From assembly GCA_020746105.1 (NCBI GenBank), contig CM036621.1, forward strand, positions 25,191,501-25,255,500: 64,000 nt of DNA. Direction: 5' to 3'. Origin of the DNA: Trogon surrucura (taxonomy: Eukaryota > Chordata > Aves > Trogoniformes > Trogonidae). The first letter of the stretch is position 1. The number at the start of each line of letters is the position of its first letter. The notes beneath the pieces are model-generated. The model did no database searches and was not told the DNA's origin. It saw only the letters and a list, made by a program, of their open reading frames with translations. This document shows positions 12,422 to 26,100 of the stretch, piece after piece. The position numbers and the translations under genes were made by a program.

Positions 12422-15306
12422 ACTGAGGAATTATTCTAGATAAATGATCAGTTATTGTTTGAGGATCTATACTCAAGTGGAAATCTGGATGTTTGGTTTA
12501 TTATAAAGACAATTCCTTTAATTTGCTAACAATCAACATCATACTAATAATTTCAGGCTTTTTCAGACCTTTCCCCAAATATTAGTAGTTTGCGTCAATT
12601 ACTGCCATCTACGCTGTTTTATGTAAGTCTTATTTATCTCTATTGTTTACTTTCACCTGTGGATTTTGCTTAAGTTTAGAATAAACTTCCAAATTCACTG
12701 AAATCTTTATGGCCGACACCTTTTCTCTCCTCCAGTTTTGCTCGCAGAGATGAATCTCATAGTTCATGGTCATGAACCCTGGCCAGTCTATGACCTTGGA
12801 AGTTTTACATATACCAAAGCAAAGTGATCCACTGAAAATAACAGTTCAGTGCCAGGTCTGTAAGAATGGAGCTTTAGCCTAAAGGTTTAGGCCAGTTGTA
12901 AACCCGTCTCTTTGCCTATTTTTAACAGCTTATTTACTTGATTTTAGGGTCACCACCAAGAACAGAAGAGAATTATGAATGCTGACATCTCAAATGCTAA
13001 GTTTCTTCTGAAATGAAGGGTAGGAAATATACATTATTTGGTATTTCTCCCACTGGAGTTAGTATTTGAAAACATTCTAGTGTAATTTGTTAGTTCTCCT
13101 TTGTGCACTGGATCTGGGGAAATATTATAAAAGACTAGTGAACTGTCACCACCTCACCCCCTTTTGAATTTGATTTGCAGTTTGACTGAGGTTATGAAGG
13201 TAAAATACAGTGCAGAGTAGCTCTTTTGATTGCAGCCAAAAGTTATGAAGAAAAAAAATAGTTTTTTAAACGTGTTTGTACTGGAATGTATTTTCTTGAT
13301 ATTTTTGCTTTTGTAAAACTATCATTTACAGAGAGTCACAGGTTCAGAGGCTAGTTAACACTGGAACTGTTTTGGCATGGAAGATTCTGCTATGTTCAAA
13401 GCGGCCCAGCATTATAGTACATAAATAGTTAGGTCATTGATTACAGCGATTATGTAGCTTTGTTCATTTCTCTGACCTCATTTAGGTTGTTTGTTTTCCT
13501 TAGCAAATAGCGGATAACTACAGAATAATTAATCTTCCTCTGGAATTCCTAACAATTACATTTTTGGACAAGGGAAATTATTACTCATAACCTCCAGGGA
13601 GCAGATGGAGATTCCGATGTACTTAACCTATACTTATGTACTTAAAAGGCAATATATTAGACAGACAACAGAAAACCATGGCTTTCTGTAAAGTGGTTTT
13701 CTGTGACTATTCTTGCATGTATCTGAAGTTCATTAAAATATGACTCTTCTTGTGGCAGCTTGAAACAGTTAAAACAAACACTGATGGGTAAATGATATAA
13801 CGACTGGAGATATGATCTTTGAACAATACTGCATAGAATTAAAAGAAGTTTTGGGAGTCTGCTCTGTCTTCAGCGGAAGACCCTCAGCCTCACTCACATG
13901 CAGGGCAATGGTGTTTGTCCAGAGCTCCACATGTGTTTGCAGCATGCTTACCATGCTCGGGGTTATCCTTTGAGTATTCAAATGGCAATAGAGTATATCC
14001 AGACAGTACACAGGGAAGAGCATAAGAAATGTATAAGGCAAGCTGTGAAATATGAAAGTGATGGGGTGTTTCCAACTGTTTTGATAATGAGATTCAACTT
14101 CAAAATACATTAAGGGGCTGTAAACAAGAGAAGAGGAACTCCAAGCCACAGCGTGCTAGCAGCACTAGTACTGTCTTGTTCTTGTGCAGGTCTGAACCAT
14201 TTTTTGAAAGACTGTACTGGCTGAAACAGACTTTTTTATAAGCATGAAACTGGTTTGATAGCAAGGCTTAGTACTATAGAGCTAGATTTATTGCATCTAG
14301 TCAGGTGGTGGTTGTAGCTTGGAACTGTCTTCATAATCTTGCCCACAGTAGCAGATCTGGTGAGGAAGATGTTCATTAGAGTTGGATTTCAGTCAGCTAC
14401 TTCTTTGCTTTCAAAGATATTCACTAGATGCATGATTGGAAAATTGCAGCAGTTGAAGCTTTTGCATTAAAGAATTTGAGACTTCAACTATATTTGCAAT
14501 TCATGTTTCAAAGCATACAACTGCTGCAAACAAATGAGATGTGGCTTATTTTTTACATATTCATGCTTTCAATCATCTTTTTACTTTTGGATGAAAATGA
14601 AGGACACCTGTGATTTCTTATTCCCAGGGGCATCAGAGGATTTTTGAGAGAGTGTGATAACACAGCGAGAGGTGACCCAAGACATTTTTAAATCCAAAAA
14701 TAAGAGCATGAGCCTGGAGAGAAAGTACCTCTAGAGATACCGTACTCTTTCCCTGTTTCTTCTGTTAATACATAGCACACGTGGCAAAGGGCAGCACATT
14801 AGTAATTTCTTAAGCAGGTCAATGCAAATATTAATAAGAGAGATGATATGGAATACACGTTGTTCTGGTCTAAAATCAATGTTAGCAGTCCCATGTTTAT
14901 GGTGTTAAGTTCATTTACAATCAGTTTCTATATGTGTATAATGTAGGTAACATAAAAGACGTGGAAAATTTATATTGGCTGCCCAGTTGTTTAAAAAGAG
15001 CTAGCTAAGACCTCTGCCCAGTAGAGGTTGCTTTTCAGTAGGTTTTCAAACTGTGAAGTTCCAGAGAGCTGGAAGAATGCTCATAATTAGAAAGAGTGAA
15101 GAGAACAAAACGTACTGGCAGCCCCACACTGATCCTGGGCAAAAGAAGATTTCTCTTGACATAGGACTTGATAAAATTAAAAACTATAGTGCAAATCAAC
15201 AGGTTTTTATGAAAAACACTGAGAACAAAAGGGGTAACGTGTATGAGAGGAATTTTGAGTCAAAAGAGAGGTAAAATCCTCTCTGGATACTAATGCAGCT
15301 GCTTCT
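12422..15306. other. Single-copy DNA, no identified gene; possible very old LINE traces
   Basis: Nothing here is recognised as a host gene. A 126-codon open frame on the minus strand (13769-14149) overlaps other open frames on both strands and resembles nothing I know, so I treat it as chance. Around 15045-15290 a plus-strand translation starts VPESWKNAH and is lysine- and asparagine-rich. This recalls the weakly conserved pre-palm region of CR1/L2/L3-type reverse transcriptases, but the likeness is too faint to call an element. Confidence 0.5.
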
Positions 15307-15500
15307 GGAATCATAGAATTATAGAATACCAGGTTGGAAGGGACCTTGAGGATCATCTGGTCAAATCTTTTTTGGAAACTAAATAAGATGCACTAGCACC
15401 CTGTCTGGTTCAATCTTAAAAGTGTCCAGGAGTTGAGGAATCTGCACATCCCGGGGGAGATTATTCCAATAGCTGATTGCTCTTATATCTGAACTTGATG
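15307..15500 (-). mobile_element. Older CR1 3'-end fragment, minus strand
   Basis: On the plus strand it begins with degenerate terminal octamers (atcatagaattatagaat) followed by aggttggaagggaccttga. It then continues into a more diverged body (gggggagattattccaata) that differs from the young copies in this window. It therefore belongs to an older or different CR1 subfamily. Similarity fades around 15490-15510, so the 5' boundary is approximate. No coding sequence is left. Confidence 0.85.
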
Positions 15501-18500
15501 TCAGATAAGAAGAAAACAGAAAAACTGAAGAAGGTAAAAAGAAATGCTGAACAAACAATTGAAGGACTAGAAAATATGTTTTATAGTAAAACAGTCCATT
15601 TAGCTTGCAGGAACATGGCTAAAGGACTGCCTGATATCATTTGCAAATATATCCACAGGAAACAAGCTTGGCAGAAGTTGCAGTGTTACTTACTTCCTTA
15701 GATCTCCAGCTCTGATCAGAACAAATTTTCGTATGGAAACTAACTGCACAAATATGATGAGAGTCACTGGACATTAATTTTGACTATTTTTTTTTTTTAA
15801 ATTAATAGTATTTACTCAGACTGCAATGGATTTTTCATTATAAAAAATTAAGATCTTTTCCAAAATGTCCTAGTTCAGTCAAAAATTAGTTTAGGGGAGT
15901 CTCAGAGAAGAGTTGCAGTCAATATGGGAATCAGGTGACATCACCAGTATCCAGAAGATGTAAAGTTATAAGGACACTGAAACTGACAATAGGCACTGGC
16001 TCAGTTTGGAATTGCTATTGCTGTCATGTAAACCAAGAATGAAACTGGTGGTGCCTTGGGGTGACTCTCCTGACTTCATCATCCCACATTACTTGGACAG
16101 TCTGAAAGTTGTTTCTTGAGTTTTCCACCAAATTTTGTTGTGCACAATATATCCATATTAATTATTTCAGTTACTCAGAAAAAAAGTTTGAAGTGTGTCT
16201 CTGTTTCTGTACTACGTACATGTGAACCAAACCCTGTGGTAGATCATGCTCAATGCCAGCGCTTGGTCATCCACGCAGCGGCTATTTTTGAATTGCCAAT
16301 CTTATCTTGAAGAAACATGTCTTGTTCCATTCTGAACCAGGTAGCTTATCTCACCTCTGAGACTGCACATCAACCTGAGGTCTGAAGTGAAATGACCTCA
16401 GCGCTATCAGATCAATTTGCTGTGAGCAGCCACATCACAATACCGGCACACATAATTCAGCTCGCTTTGGCAGTTTGCTCAGGAGAGAGCTAGGCCTACG
16501 TTTGCAGGAGCACTGAATTATTTCTTCTCTCTGGAGATGGAGAGTCTGAAAAGATCCCTTCAGGTCAGGATTGAGGACTCAAAAGGAAGCCAGCAATGAG
16601 GCAGCAATTTTACTTTGGTATGCTGGGCATTCAACACTCTTCAAGGCTAAAACAGTGAAGGTTAAGAGACTAATCTTCTCAAAAACAGATAATCATAGAC
16701 ACTAATGTGACAATTCCAAAGGTTGCATGTGGATTCCTGGTGATCCTACTTAATAATTACTTTCTCTTAAATTAAGGTCCTTTCTTGGCAAACGGTTGCA
16801 TTTATTCTGCAAGTATCAAGACACACAGTTGATCAGGTCAAGTGTTTTATTTTGATTTTCCTTTTTATACACATGTTGCTCTTCACACAGTTACTTCATG
16901 GTAACAACATGCTTGACTGTTTTTGATATTAACATATATGTAGCAATACCAGTAATACATTGTTTTCCTTTATTACTGGCAACGAAGTTTTAATTTGCTT
17001 TCTGTAGCAATAAAAATTAGCTTTGGCAGTACATCTGTCAAAATATTTACCTCCCAGGCCACCAGATTTAATGTCAGTATCTGTTCTTAATTTGAATCAG
17101 TTTGGTAGGTATTGGCAGTTTTCAGGTAGATTGGTTTTATTTAGTTTTTAACCCCAGCTGCCCTGAATTGCTCTCAGACCATAAATAGGCACATGGCCCT
17201 CCAAACTGCTATTATCACTCTCTTAGTCAAGCTCTGCAGAGAGACTAAGGGTTGAACAAATTCAGAGAAGCTAAACTTTTTTTTCTGTCTGCCTCCTTTA
17301 TTCAGGTATGCCTGAAAAGGCTCGTGAAGGGGAACTTGTTTGGTAAGTTAGATAAAACGCATTTGCTAGCACCATGATCTCTACCTGCTACTATGAACAA
17401 GATGAAAACTGCCCTTGTGCACTGGGGCTTGTTTGGAATTTTTCTGTAGCTTTAAATGTTGTTAACATATGAGGTATGTCTATGCAGGATGGGAGAGGAA
17501 AGATTTAGAAAAAAAAATCACAGATTTTTCAAATGCCAGAGATGTTGTATGAAGGAAGCATTATGGATGAGAGATGGTTAGAATTATTTTCCTAAGCCCC
17601 CATCCCCCTCGTGCCCCTGCTCCTGTTATCAGCTCTGAGGCAGGGAATATCTATTCTCTTTTCACTTACCCACATTCTCTCTGACACCTTTCACTTACCC
17701 ACATATATTGTGTTCCCCGTGGAGTTTTTCATCTTGTTGTAAAAATGACACTTTCAGGGATATGACTGTAGAGGCTGAAATGTTGATTACCTAGCATTAA
17801 TCATTTCTGGAAATAACAGTCTCTAAAGGTGTCCTCTGGTGTGTATATAATATGCATGGATAGGGACAGACAGACAGGACATGTGGGACTACATGGGACA
17901 GGGGAGCCAGGAAGAGTGCATATTTACTCTCGGCAATTTTTGTTATTGATTTATCCTTCTGTGGTCACATTTTAAAAATATTGTTGACTTCCCGTTCCAG
18001 TTAACTAGTTAAATGAGTCCTCCTCATTTGGTGGAGCTCTTCACTGGTTTCATTAATATGTAATGAAATTTCCCCTTGTCCCCTTATTGTCAGTGTTTGA
18101 AAGCACATCTGCAGGGAAGGCTTTATACCATCAGTCCAGAATCCCACCTCCCTCTCAGCTGCTTCTCTCCATATTGATGGCATACAGGATAAACAGAACA
18201 AGTTAATTTGTAATCTTAGATAGAAAATGATAGCTGCACTGTTTCTGTCATTGAGCACTCCGCCAGTTTAAACAGCTGATTAGTCAGCTTCTGTGGAATC
18301 GATCTGAATCAGTTCCACCTGCGTGCACCCACCAGGAGCCACTTTATTGTAAATCAATCATTCTGAAAACATCTCACAAAGGGGCCAGTTCTCACTAACA
18401 AGCCATCAATTTAAACTGTCTGTCTGGAGCACTCTAGAAATTAGAAGTGCAACAAACATTTATTCTAAAATTATGGAGAAGTTGTTATTTTATTTTTTTA

Positions 18501-20138
18501 ACCTGTAAGTAATCAGTGATGGCGGTGATTTTCTTACCTTTTTTATTTTATTCAAATGCATCAGGTCACTTTTCAGTCATCCCAAAACTGCGTGTGCTTT
18601 CTTATAGTAAAAAACAGTACGTTGGAAATTTTTAACAACAATGGGTGGAATGGATGGCCTTTATTACTAGAAGACAACATTAACAGTAACTCAGAGACTT
18701 TATATCCTGCCCTTGTGCCCCTTGGGTGTTAAGATCGATCCCCAGAGTCAGAGAAGTTCTCCTTATTCTTTGACATGATGAATCGCTAAATTTTGCCTGT
18801 GAAGAGAGTGGGTCTTCCAGCTGGCAGTGGTTGGAGAAGCTGCCCCTGGGGGGGAGATACAGATATATGGCCTGGTCTCCAAACTCTTCCTTTAAGATAC
18901 TTTGTACTAGCCTAAATTAAAGAGAGTGGAGAAGGTATATTCTAGCATTTTTTTGTTTCGGGGTTTTTTTTTTTTTATTGGTCTGTCTGGGTGTCTCACT
19001 TATGTCAACAAAAAAGCTGTGAGAATCATGTTTTCAGGTTGAGTGCATTGTTTAGAATCTCTGGAGTCTTATTCAGCTTGAGAAAAAAATTATGGCAGCA
19101 CTTAAACTAAGTGCAAAATACTGCGTACTACGCTATGCTGTGTAATTACACATTGCCACATGATTGCATTGTCAACACTGTGCCTGATTACAAGGTAATT
19201 GCTTAGTTACTAGTTTTGATGCAAAGCCTCTCAGAGACTTGCATATTAAACAAGTGTCCCACTGTTGGAAATACAGTCAAAATAAATGTTCATTGAGACC
19301 TCGTGTGATTGTATGGAATCTAATTTTATACTCAGATTGTGCTGGGCCTGATTTATCTCTGATTAACCTCAGCTGAAATCCTCTCATTTATCCACTCATT
19401 TATTGCAAGATACTTTGGTGAGCTATCTCTTATCAAATAGTATAGAGAATTCACAGCAAGTTCGGAGCGTCAGCTTCTCCCTTGTGCAGGGTTTGAATGT
19501 GAAGGTGTTTCATACTTTTGATATGGCTATGCATCTCTGTCTTTCAGCCCACATATGTGACTTCTGTAGTTAGTCTTTAACCAGCCTTACTTATTTTTTT
19601 AAAAGTGACAAATATGAACAAGGCAACGTCAGCTGGTAATCCATATTATCTTTTGACTCTTTGATATTCCCCCAAGTTGTACAATGTTACTATTAAAAAG
19701 TGGGGTATTGGGAATTTGAGTGACATGTCTCTTACGTGTACTTTGCTAACACCCATTTCTGTGTCAATCAGAATTCTCTAGACTAAAGCTGCAGAACACG
19801 GCAATACTCCTTTCCCCTTCCTGAGCACAAATCCTGCCTTTCCTTGCCCATTGGTCTCATAGAGCTCAGGAAGCCTCTCCTCCATTTCAGAAATTCCCTT
19901 CAGCAACCTGTTAAAAGGGAAATGAGTGAAAAGCCATGTATCTGCCTTCCCTGAGCCTTGTCTCCCTCTTTTAGGCCACAGAGGGCAAAACATCTGAATA
20001 TGCAGTAATTGTGTCCTTAGGTCCTGCACTCAAGACGCTCTGAAACTATGACAGGATTGATACTACTTAAATTTGGAAGCTGGGTCAGAGCTCATTGATT
20101 TTTTAATCCAAGTCATCAAACAAGGGAAACTACTTTGG
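15501..20138. other. Single-copy DNA, no gene; several conserved-looking blocks
   Basis: No gene identified. A 16-bp direct repeat (tttcacttacccacat) occurs at 17660-17675 and again at 17689-17704. The stretches at about 18260-18440 and 19100-19440 are free of repeats and dense in motif-like words (E-box CACCTG, AATCAATCA, TAATTA, GCATATTA). In style they resemble conserved non-coding elements, but I cannot test conservation from one sequence. Confidence 0.5.
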
Positions 20139-23100
20139 CAGGTAAGTGAGCTGTTTCTGGGTGACGGAGGACAAGGTGTGGAGGGATCCTCTTTCCTGAA
20201 TATAGCATTCCCGTGCTACTTGTGTTGTTAGGGTTTTCTCACCTTTCCTCAGAGGAATTTTATCTATCTTTCTGGTCTGACTTCTTTTAAATTAGCCTCC
20301 TGCTTCTCAGCTGACTTCCAATACTATTTTAAGGTAGAGCTGGTCCAGCTGTTTCCTGACTCTGTAAAGGTGCTCTGTTTAAATAACTTCCTCTAGTATG
20401 ACAGGCTTGTGCTATGCACATGGGATGACCACTGTTTGGTCTTATCAGTCAACTCACATTTTCAAACAAGTAATATTTTTGTCAGTGTTGGCTGTGATTT
20501 CCATTTAATCCATTTTGTACTATCTGATCATCAACAAAATCCCTGAGCTCATTTGTTATCATGATATTTATAATGACATAATGACAGATTTTGAGCTGAA
20601 TATGAGTATCAGATAGAATGGTTATGGTTTCCTGGAAGGGAAATAATTTCAATGCAGAGATGGAAAAATCGGAAGAAAAAAAAATATCTCACACCTAGTT
20701 GGGAAAATAATTGATTTTTGTATGTGTATTATTTACTCTCTGCTCACTCACTTCTCAGAATTATGCTGTATAGCCATGGATCACCATCAGGGTATGGACC
20801 TTTACTTCTACCTCATCCTCCTGTGGCTGCTGAAAATTCCCACAAACCAGCAAATATGGATACAGTCCGTGTGGCAGATTTTGCCACCTCAGAATCATGG
20901 AATCTGGATATTTCACCAGTGTTGCCCAGAGGATAGTCTGTATTGTCTGGTAAAGCAAATATATTTAGAGAAACTGTAAGTTAAATCATATATACACCAT
21001 AATGATTTTAAATTGAAAAAATACTATTATATTTAGAAATAGTAGAAACTTCTAATTACCAGAAGGATGACATTTCTTTCAATATACCATAATGCTAACC
21101 TGAAAATATCTTCAGAAGAAAAGTCTGAGAATTACTAGATACTAGAAATCGTAACTATCGAGGCACTGATGTTCTGGGTCCCTGAGATGATATCAAGATA
21201 TAGACAGACAGTCTGTGACAAGAGTTCCCAGGATCTCCAACAGTAGAAATAAGTTGGGTTTTTTCCTGCCAACAACCTTCCTGAATTCTGTGCTTTCTTT
21301 CTCTGATACAGTTGCCTGCTCTCTGGCACTTACTTCTGTGTCCTGTCTCTGCAGGAGGTTATGGCTTTAATTACTGATTTGGTCTATTACTGCTATTTTA
21401 ATATGACAATCCTGATGATTTTATAGTGTCTATTCACTTGATCCTGCATACAGAATGCCTCACTGTACACACCTGATGATCATCATGAAAGCTGTCTCTT
21501 GGAGACATAGGGGGGAAGATGTTACAAAGCAAGGACTTGTCTGCTTGTAGTAGTCACAGGGTAAAGGAAGTAGGAAAAACTTATTCTGAGACAGTTACAC
21601 ATCTCAAACTCAGTACAGAAGAAGCATCCACAAAGCAATTTTAAGCAGTCCAATTCTGATTGTGAAAGTGCAGTACAGGTTAAAGAAATCAAAGCTACGT
21701 ACATAAGTACAGGCCTAATAAGGTGATGGCATAAGCTAACAGAAACACTGATGTATTAATGAAACCCTGACACAGACTAGTTTGTCCAACTCTGGTATCC
21801 TGATGGTCTTCTTACAAGATGAGAATGTATTAATGAGCTGTTATTCGTGGTTCTGTAAAATATCTTTGGCATGTTGGGTGAATTATGTAGTGACTGCTGG
21901 ATGCTTATACAGATCTTGTTTCTCTTCATGTTCTTTGCAATAAGGCAAATGCTTAAATGAACAATGCATTTCAGTATCTCTTTCCTGAGTTATTTTTGAC
22001 TGATTAGGGCTTCCTTCCTCTGTGCCTTTCATTTGTTGGTGTTGAGTGCTTGGCACTACTTCGTAACTGTTAGTATATTTTTTTACTACTGTTTTGCTGC
22101 TAGTTAGCAAGAATGTTATGTGTTGATGTTATTGGATTGAATGCTTAGGGGGGTACAAATATCTTTTGTTGTTGTTAATGACAGCGATTTCTGGAATTTT
22201 TAAACTGGAAGATGAGGAGAAGTGAGAACATGGTTACCTTCGGATTATTTTGTTATCACAGTATGCTGAGTTATCATAAACTACAGTTATAATGCTGGCA
22301 TTAAACTAATACTGAATTGTAAATACAATGCTTGGAAGTATACTGTAAATTACAACAGCTACCATGTGGCAAAAAAATAATAGAAAGAGATATCATTAGG
22401 TTATTGAGGGAGATTGTTGATATCTGTAGGCATCTAGCTTATAGTAGCTTCTTCTGAAAATCTGATTTGCAAAAACCTCTCAGGAGACTCCAGTCTGACC
22501 CTAGTTCCTGTCTTACTGGCAGTTTCTCAGTTCATTTTGGGATGAAATGGGACAAGTGAACACAGTGTAATATGCAGGACCATCTATCTTCCCTTCCCTA
22601 TCAAATAGTTGATGAATTATGGATTTTTTTTTTCATGCTTTTGATCAGGAAACAAGTAAGGAGATGACTAGCGAAGACAAAGTAATATGTATGATGAGGT
22701 AGTGTGGTTTCATTTAGCATATTAAGCTGCATTTTCTTTGGAACCCCGGTATGCAAGATGCTGCTATGAAATGTGCATGCTGACATTCTGCAAGACTGTG
22801 CAGATACCTTCTGAGAGGTCAGAGTTCCCAGACATGAGATGTTGATTTCCGTAACATACCACAAAGCCCTGGGCACATTTGCTATTCCAACAGCTGCCAG
22901 AGTCTGAAGAGCTGCGTTAACAAAATAAAAAAGCTCAGAAGTGCAAGGAGTTGCGTTGGAGGTACAGTGAAACTTATTACCCATGATGATAGCTTGTGCA
23001 CAAGGCATCAAAGGGCTGAAAAATGAAAACAGTTCCATCTGGTTTTGCCGAAAGGAGCCAAAGTAGAAAAATCACACATTTCTTACCGTATTTAATGTCC

Positions 23101-26100
23101 CTTGGTTGTTCCCTTGGTTGGCTTGCCTAGATTTTCAGTACGAAAAGGACACTTTAGTCAAACAGTGCTTTAATCCATACCCATATTTTTTCCTAGTCCA
23201 TCAGTGCTTAGAACACCTTCTGTTGTAGCTCACCCACACTCTAACTGCGTATGACGTATAGCATTGAAAGTAGTTCCATTATATGCCATTTACAGCTTTA
23301 TATTTATTATTTTGCAGCATCAATTGTATTTACACTTTGCAACCAAAGTAAACTATATTTGCTTTAAATGCCAATACTACAAATTTGACTTGGGAACTGG
23401 GAATAGTAGTTTCTTTTTGGAACTGTATTTTGACGCTGGCAATAAAAGTTGGAAATTGGCAGAAATTTCCATAGCTCAGTTGAAGCAATTCTCTGGTCCA
23501 AAGTCTAAATAGAGAACATATTTTAAAATAGTATGGATTATGTGTGAACTGCAAAGCATTGTGTTTCAGTCATTATAGTATTTCAAAGCCAGTTGAGCTA
23601 CAATAATAAAAAATGCTTAAATGTATTTGTTAACAGTCAAGTAAGCAGATCTAATTTAGGATACATGAGCAAGAAGAGATAAGCAAATTCCGTTCTGTTA
23701 CTTTAGTTTAAGTCTTATTATTCCATTGATTTAAACTGAACTTCTGTGGACTTAGCCATCATATCTGTAATCACATTCAATTCTGTGAACTCAAACTTAG
23801 CATTGACATGAACAATGTTCTAAATTATGCTACTTGGTCATTTATAGTGTCTTTTTGATCAACCCACACCTGATGAGCTTCTTGTCAGTGCTATTCATGT
23901 CCTGACACGTTTTGACCCAGACTACTGTCTAGCACGTGTAGCAATTTATTCCAGGACGTATTTAAAAAAAAAAACCAAAAAATCAACAACTCACTTCAAG
24001 TGGGCCACTTCAACTTCTTTATAATGCTGTACTCCAACCGTGTCATGTGTTTTAACAGAATTAGGACTGAAGACTGAAAGGCAGTAAGAATTAAAGATGA
24101 ATTAAAGATGATAGGATAGGGAATAAGACAATAGAGGCTGTGAAATCTGTTTAATTTTAAAATGTTGCCTTTAGAAGCTCTTCTGTCATATCTGAGTGTA
24201 ATATGTGTCTCTGATGGAGACCTTCATTTAAGCACTTTGATTTGCTTATTTGAGAAGAATTTGTTCTTTCCCAGGTCTCAGCCAGCAGGATTTTTTTATA
24301 ATATGGGCTGCTCACTGAATTAAAAAGCAAAGAAACAGAACTGATCTTGGGAAGCTTTGCATTTCTGTTATTTACTGATATTACATTATTATTGGATTAA
24401 ATGCAGGGCTCTGTGTAAAGAGGAATAACTCTCTGCTTAGGTATCCAGTCCAACATAGCACTCTATAAAAGACTAGTAATTACAAAATATATTGGTCTCA
24501 CTAGCAAGAGCAACAACACTGATCAATCCTCCTTAGCCACGAAAAATCAGTCTAAAATGCTAGTATGACAACTATGTACAGTTTGGGACCTAAGAAGTGC
24601 AATGACAATAACAATAAAAATTTCCATTTATGGGGCACTTTATCAAACAAACATCTCAAGGCACCACACAATAAAAACATAAGAAAATGAAATCAAACAG
24701 AGCTGCGGGCTTGATTGAAGGGAAATCATTGATCCTTATTCCTAAAAGCATAATGAAAAAAAAACTCCATCTCTTGAGGCCTAGCATAAAAGTTAGAAAT
24801 ATGCTTCGGAGGTCTGGTACTATAATATCCTGGAGACAATTTCTTTTCTTGCTGATCCTAGATTCGTTCTGGCGTGGCACAGGATAGGGTGCCTGAAACA
24901 GTAGATTGAAACTGATTTAGAGAGCATGGTTTCCACTTTTTAGTCCAAAAGACTGTTCATGATAGAAATAACACCTGAAATTTGAGGAATAGTGACCGAG
25001 TTTAGCTTAGATAATTTCTGATCCTTCAGCTGTTTTACCTCCTTTTTTGATATGTCGTATTTGGTCTTTGCTTCAGTTTCGTGCAGGTGTCTGTACTATA
25101 TGACTGTACCATGCCACAAAACATGTCTATCCCTTCTCCTGCTTTCCCAGTCCCAATTTCATTTCTGTTAATACTGGGATTCTTGTCTTACATCGAGCTG
25201 CATGATGCAGTTTTGGCTGTAAAACCAAGTACAAACCTTTTTGTGCGTCCTTCATATGCAAGAGTGGGCACACCAGAGACTATGTCAGTTTTCCTCTTGG
25301 CAGTTATACTATGTGAAGATACTTAAATATAGAAAGTGTCATAGCTAAGGACTCCTTCCACTGCCCACCAGCATATGAGTTGGGAGGAAAAAGGTTCTAT
25401 TACTTATTCTTGTAAATTTCATGTGATTTAGAATAAAGCACATATTTAGTCAACAGGGCTTTCAAAGGTAAAGAAAACAATATATAGAAACCAGAGGTTT
25501 GTTGATGCTTTATGTTTCGATGTCATACACGAATTTGATTAGTTAAGAAATGTAAAGGAAAAATATGCACAAAGTTTTCATGCAGTCACTTTCTGAATTG
25601 AAAGGAAAATAATATGTATTTACAAGGCTAGAAAACTTATTCAGCCAGGGTCTAACAAGGTATATTTACCAGTTGAAAAAACTTTATATAGAATGATGTT
25701 TTTCCCTTTCAAATATCATTCTTATCATTTGATAGAGATATCTTCAAAATTTCTTTGTTGTAATATTGTGGGCCAAGCTGTGGAATAAAAGCCTTGCCAG
25801 TGATGATTTGAATTTGAGTAGTTCTTCCTGGCCAGAAGAGTTGAAAGACTCTTTCCAGGACACTTAAATACATAACCACATATTGTTCTTTTCAGAAAGG
25901 AAACACTATTATCAGCAAGGTTTTTTTTTTTGCTTGGGTATCTTTACTTGCATGTTCAGGGTTTTGGGGAGGATTTGGTGGATTTTTTGGAGAGGAAGTG
26001 ATGGTTGGATTTTGGGGCGCTTTATTTTGATGTTGTTCCTTATTAACCTTGAAGAATTTTTTTTTATTCAAGAGGTTTTTTCCTCAGAAAATCTTGAATT

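Noticed and set aside
13769-14149. 126-codon minus-strand open frame
   Set aside because: Overlaps other open frames, has no recognisable domain, and no splice or promoter context.
24600-24700. tttatggggcactttat then atctcaaggca, resembling an old amniote repeat
   Set aside because: The likeness is from memory, short and heavily diverged; not enough to call without a library search.
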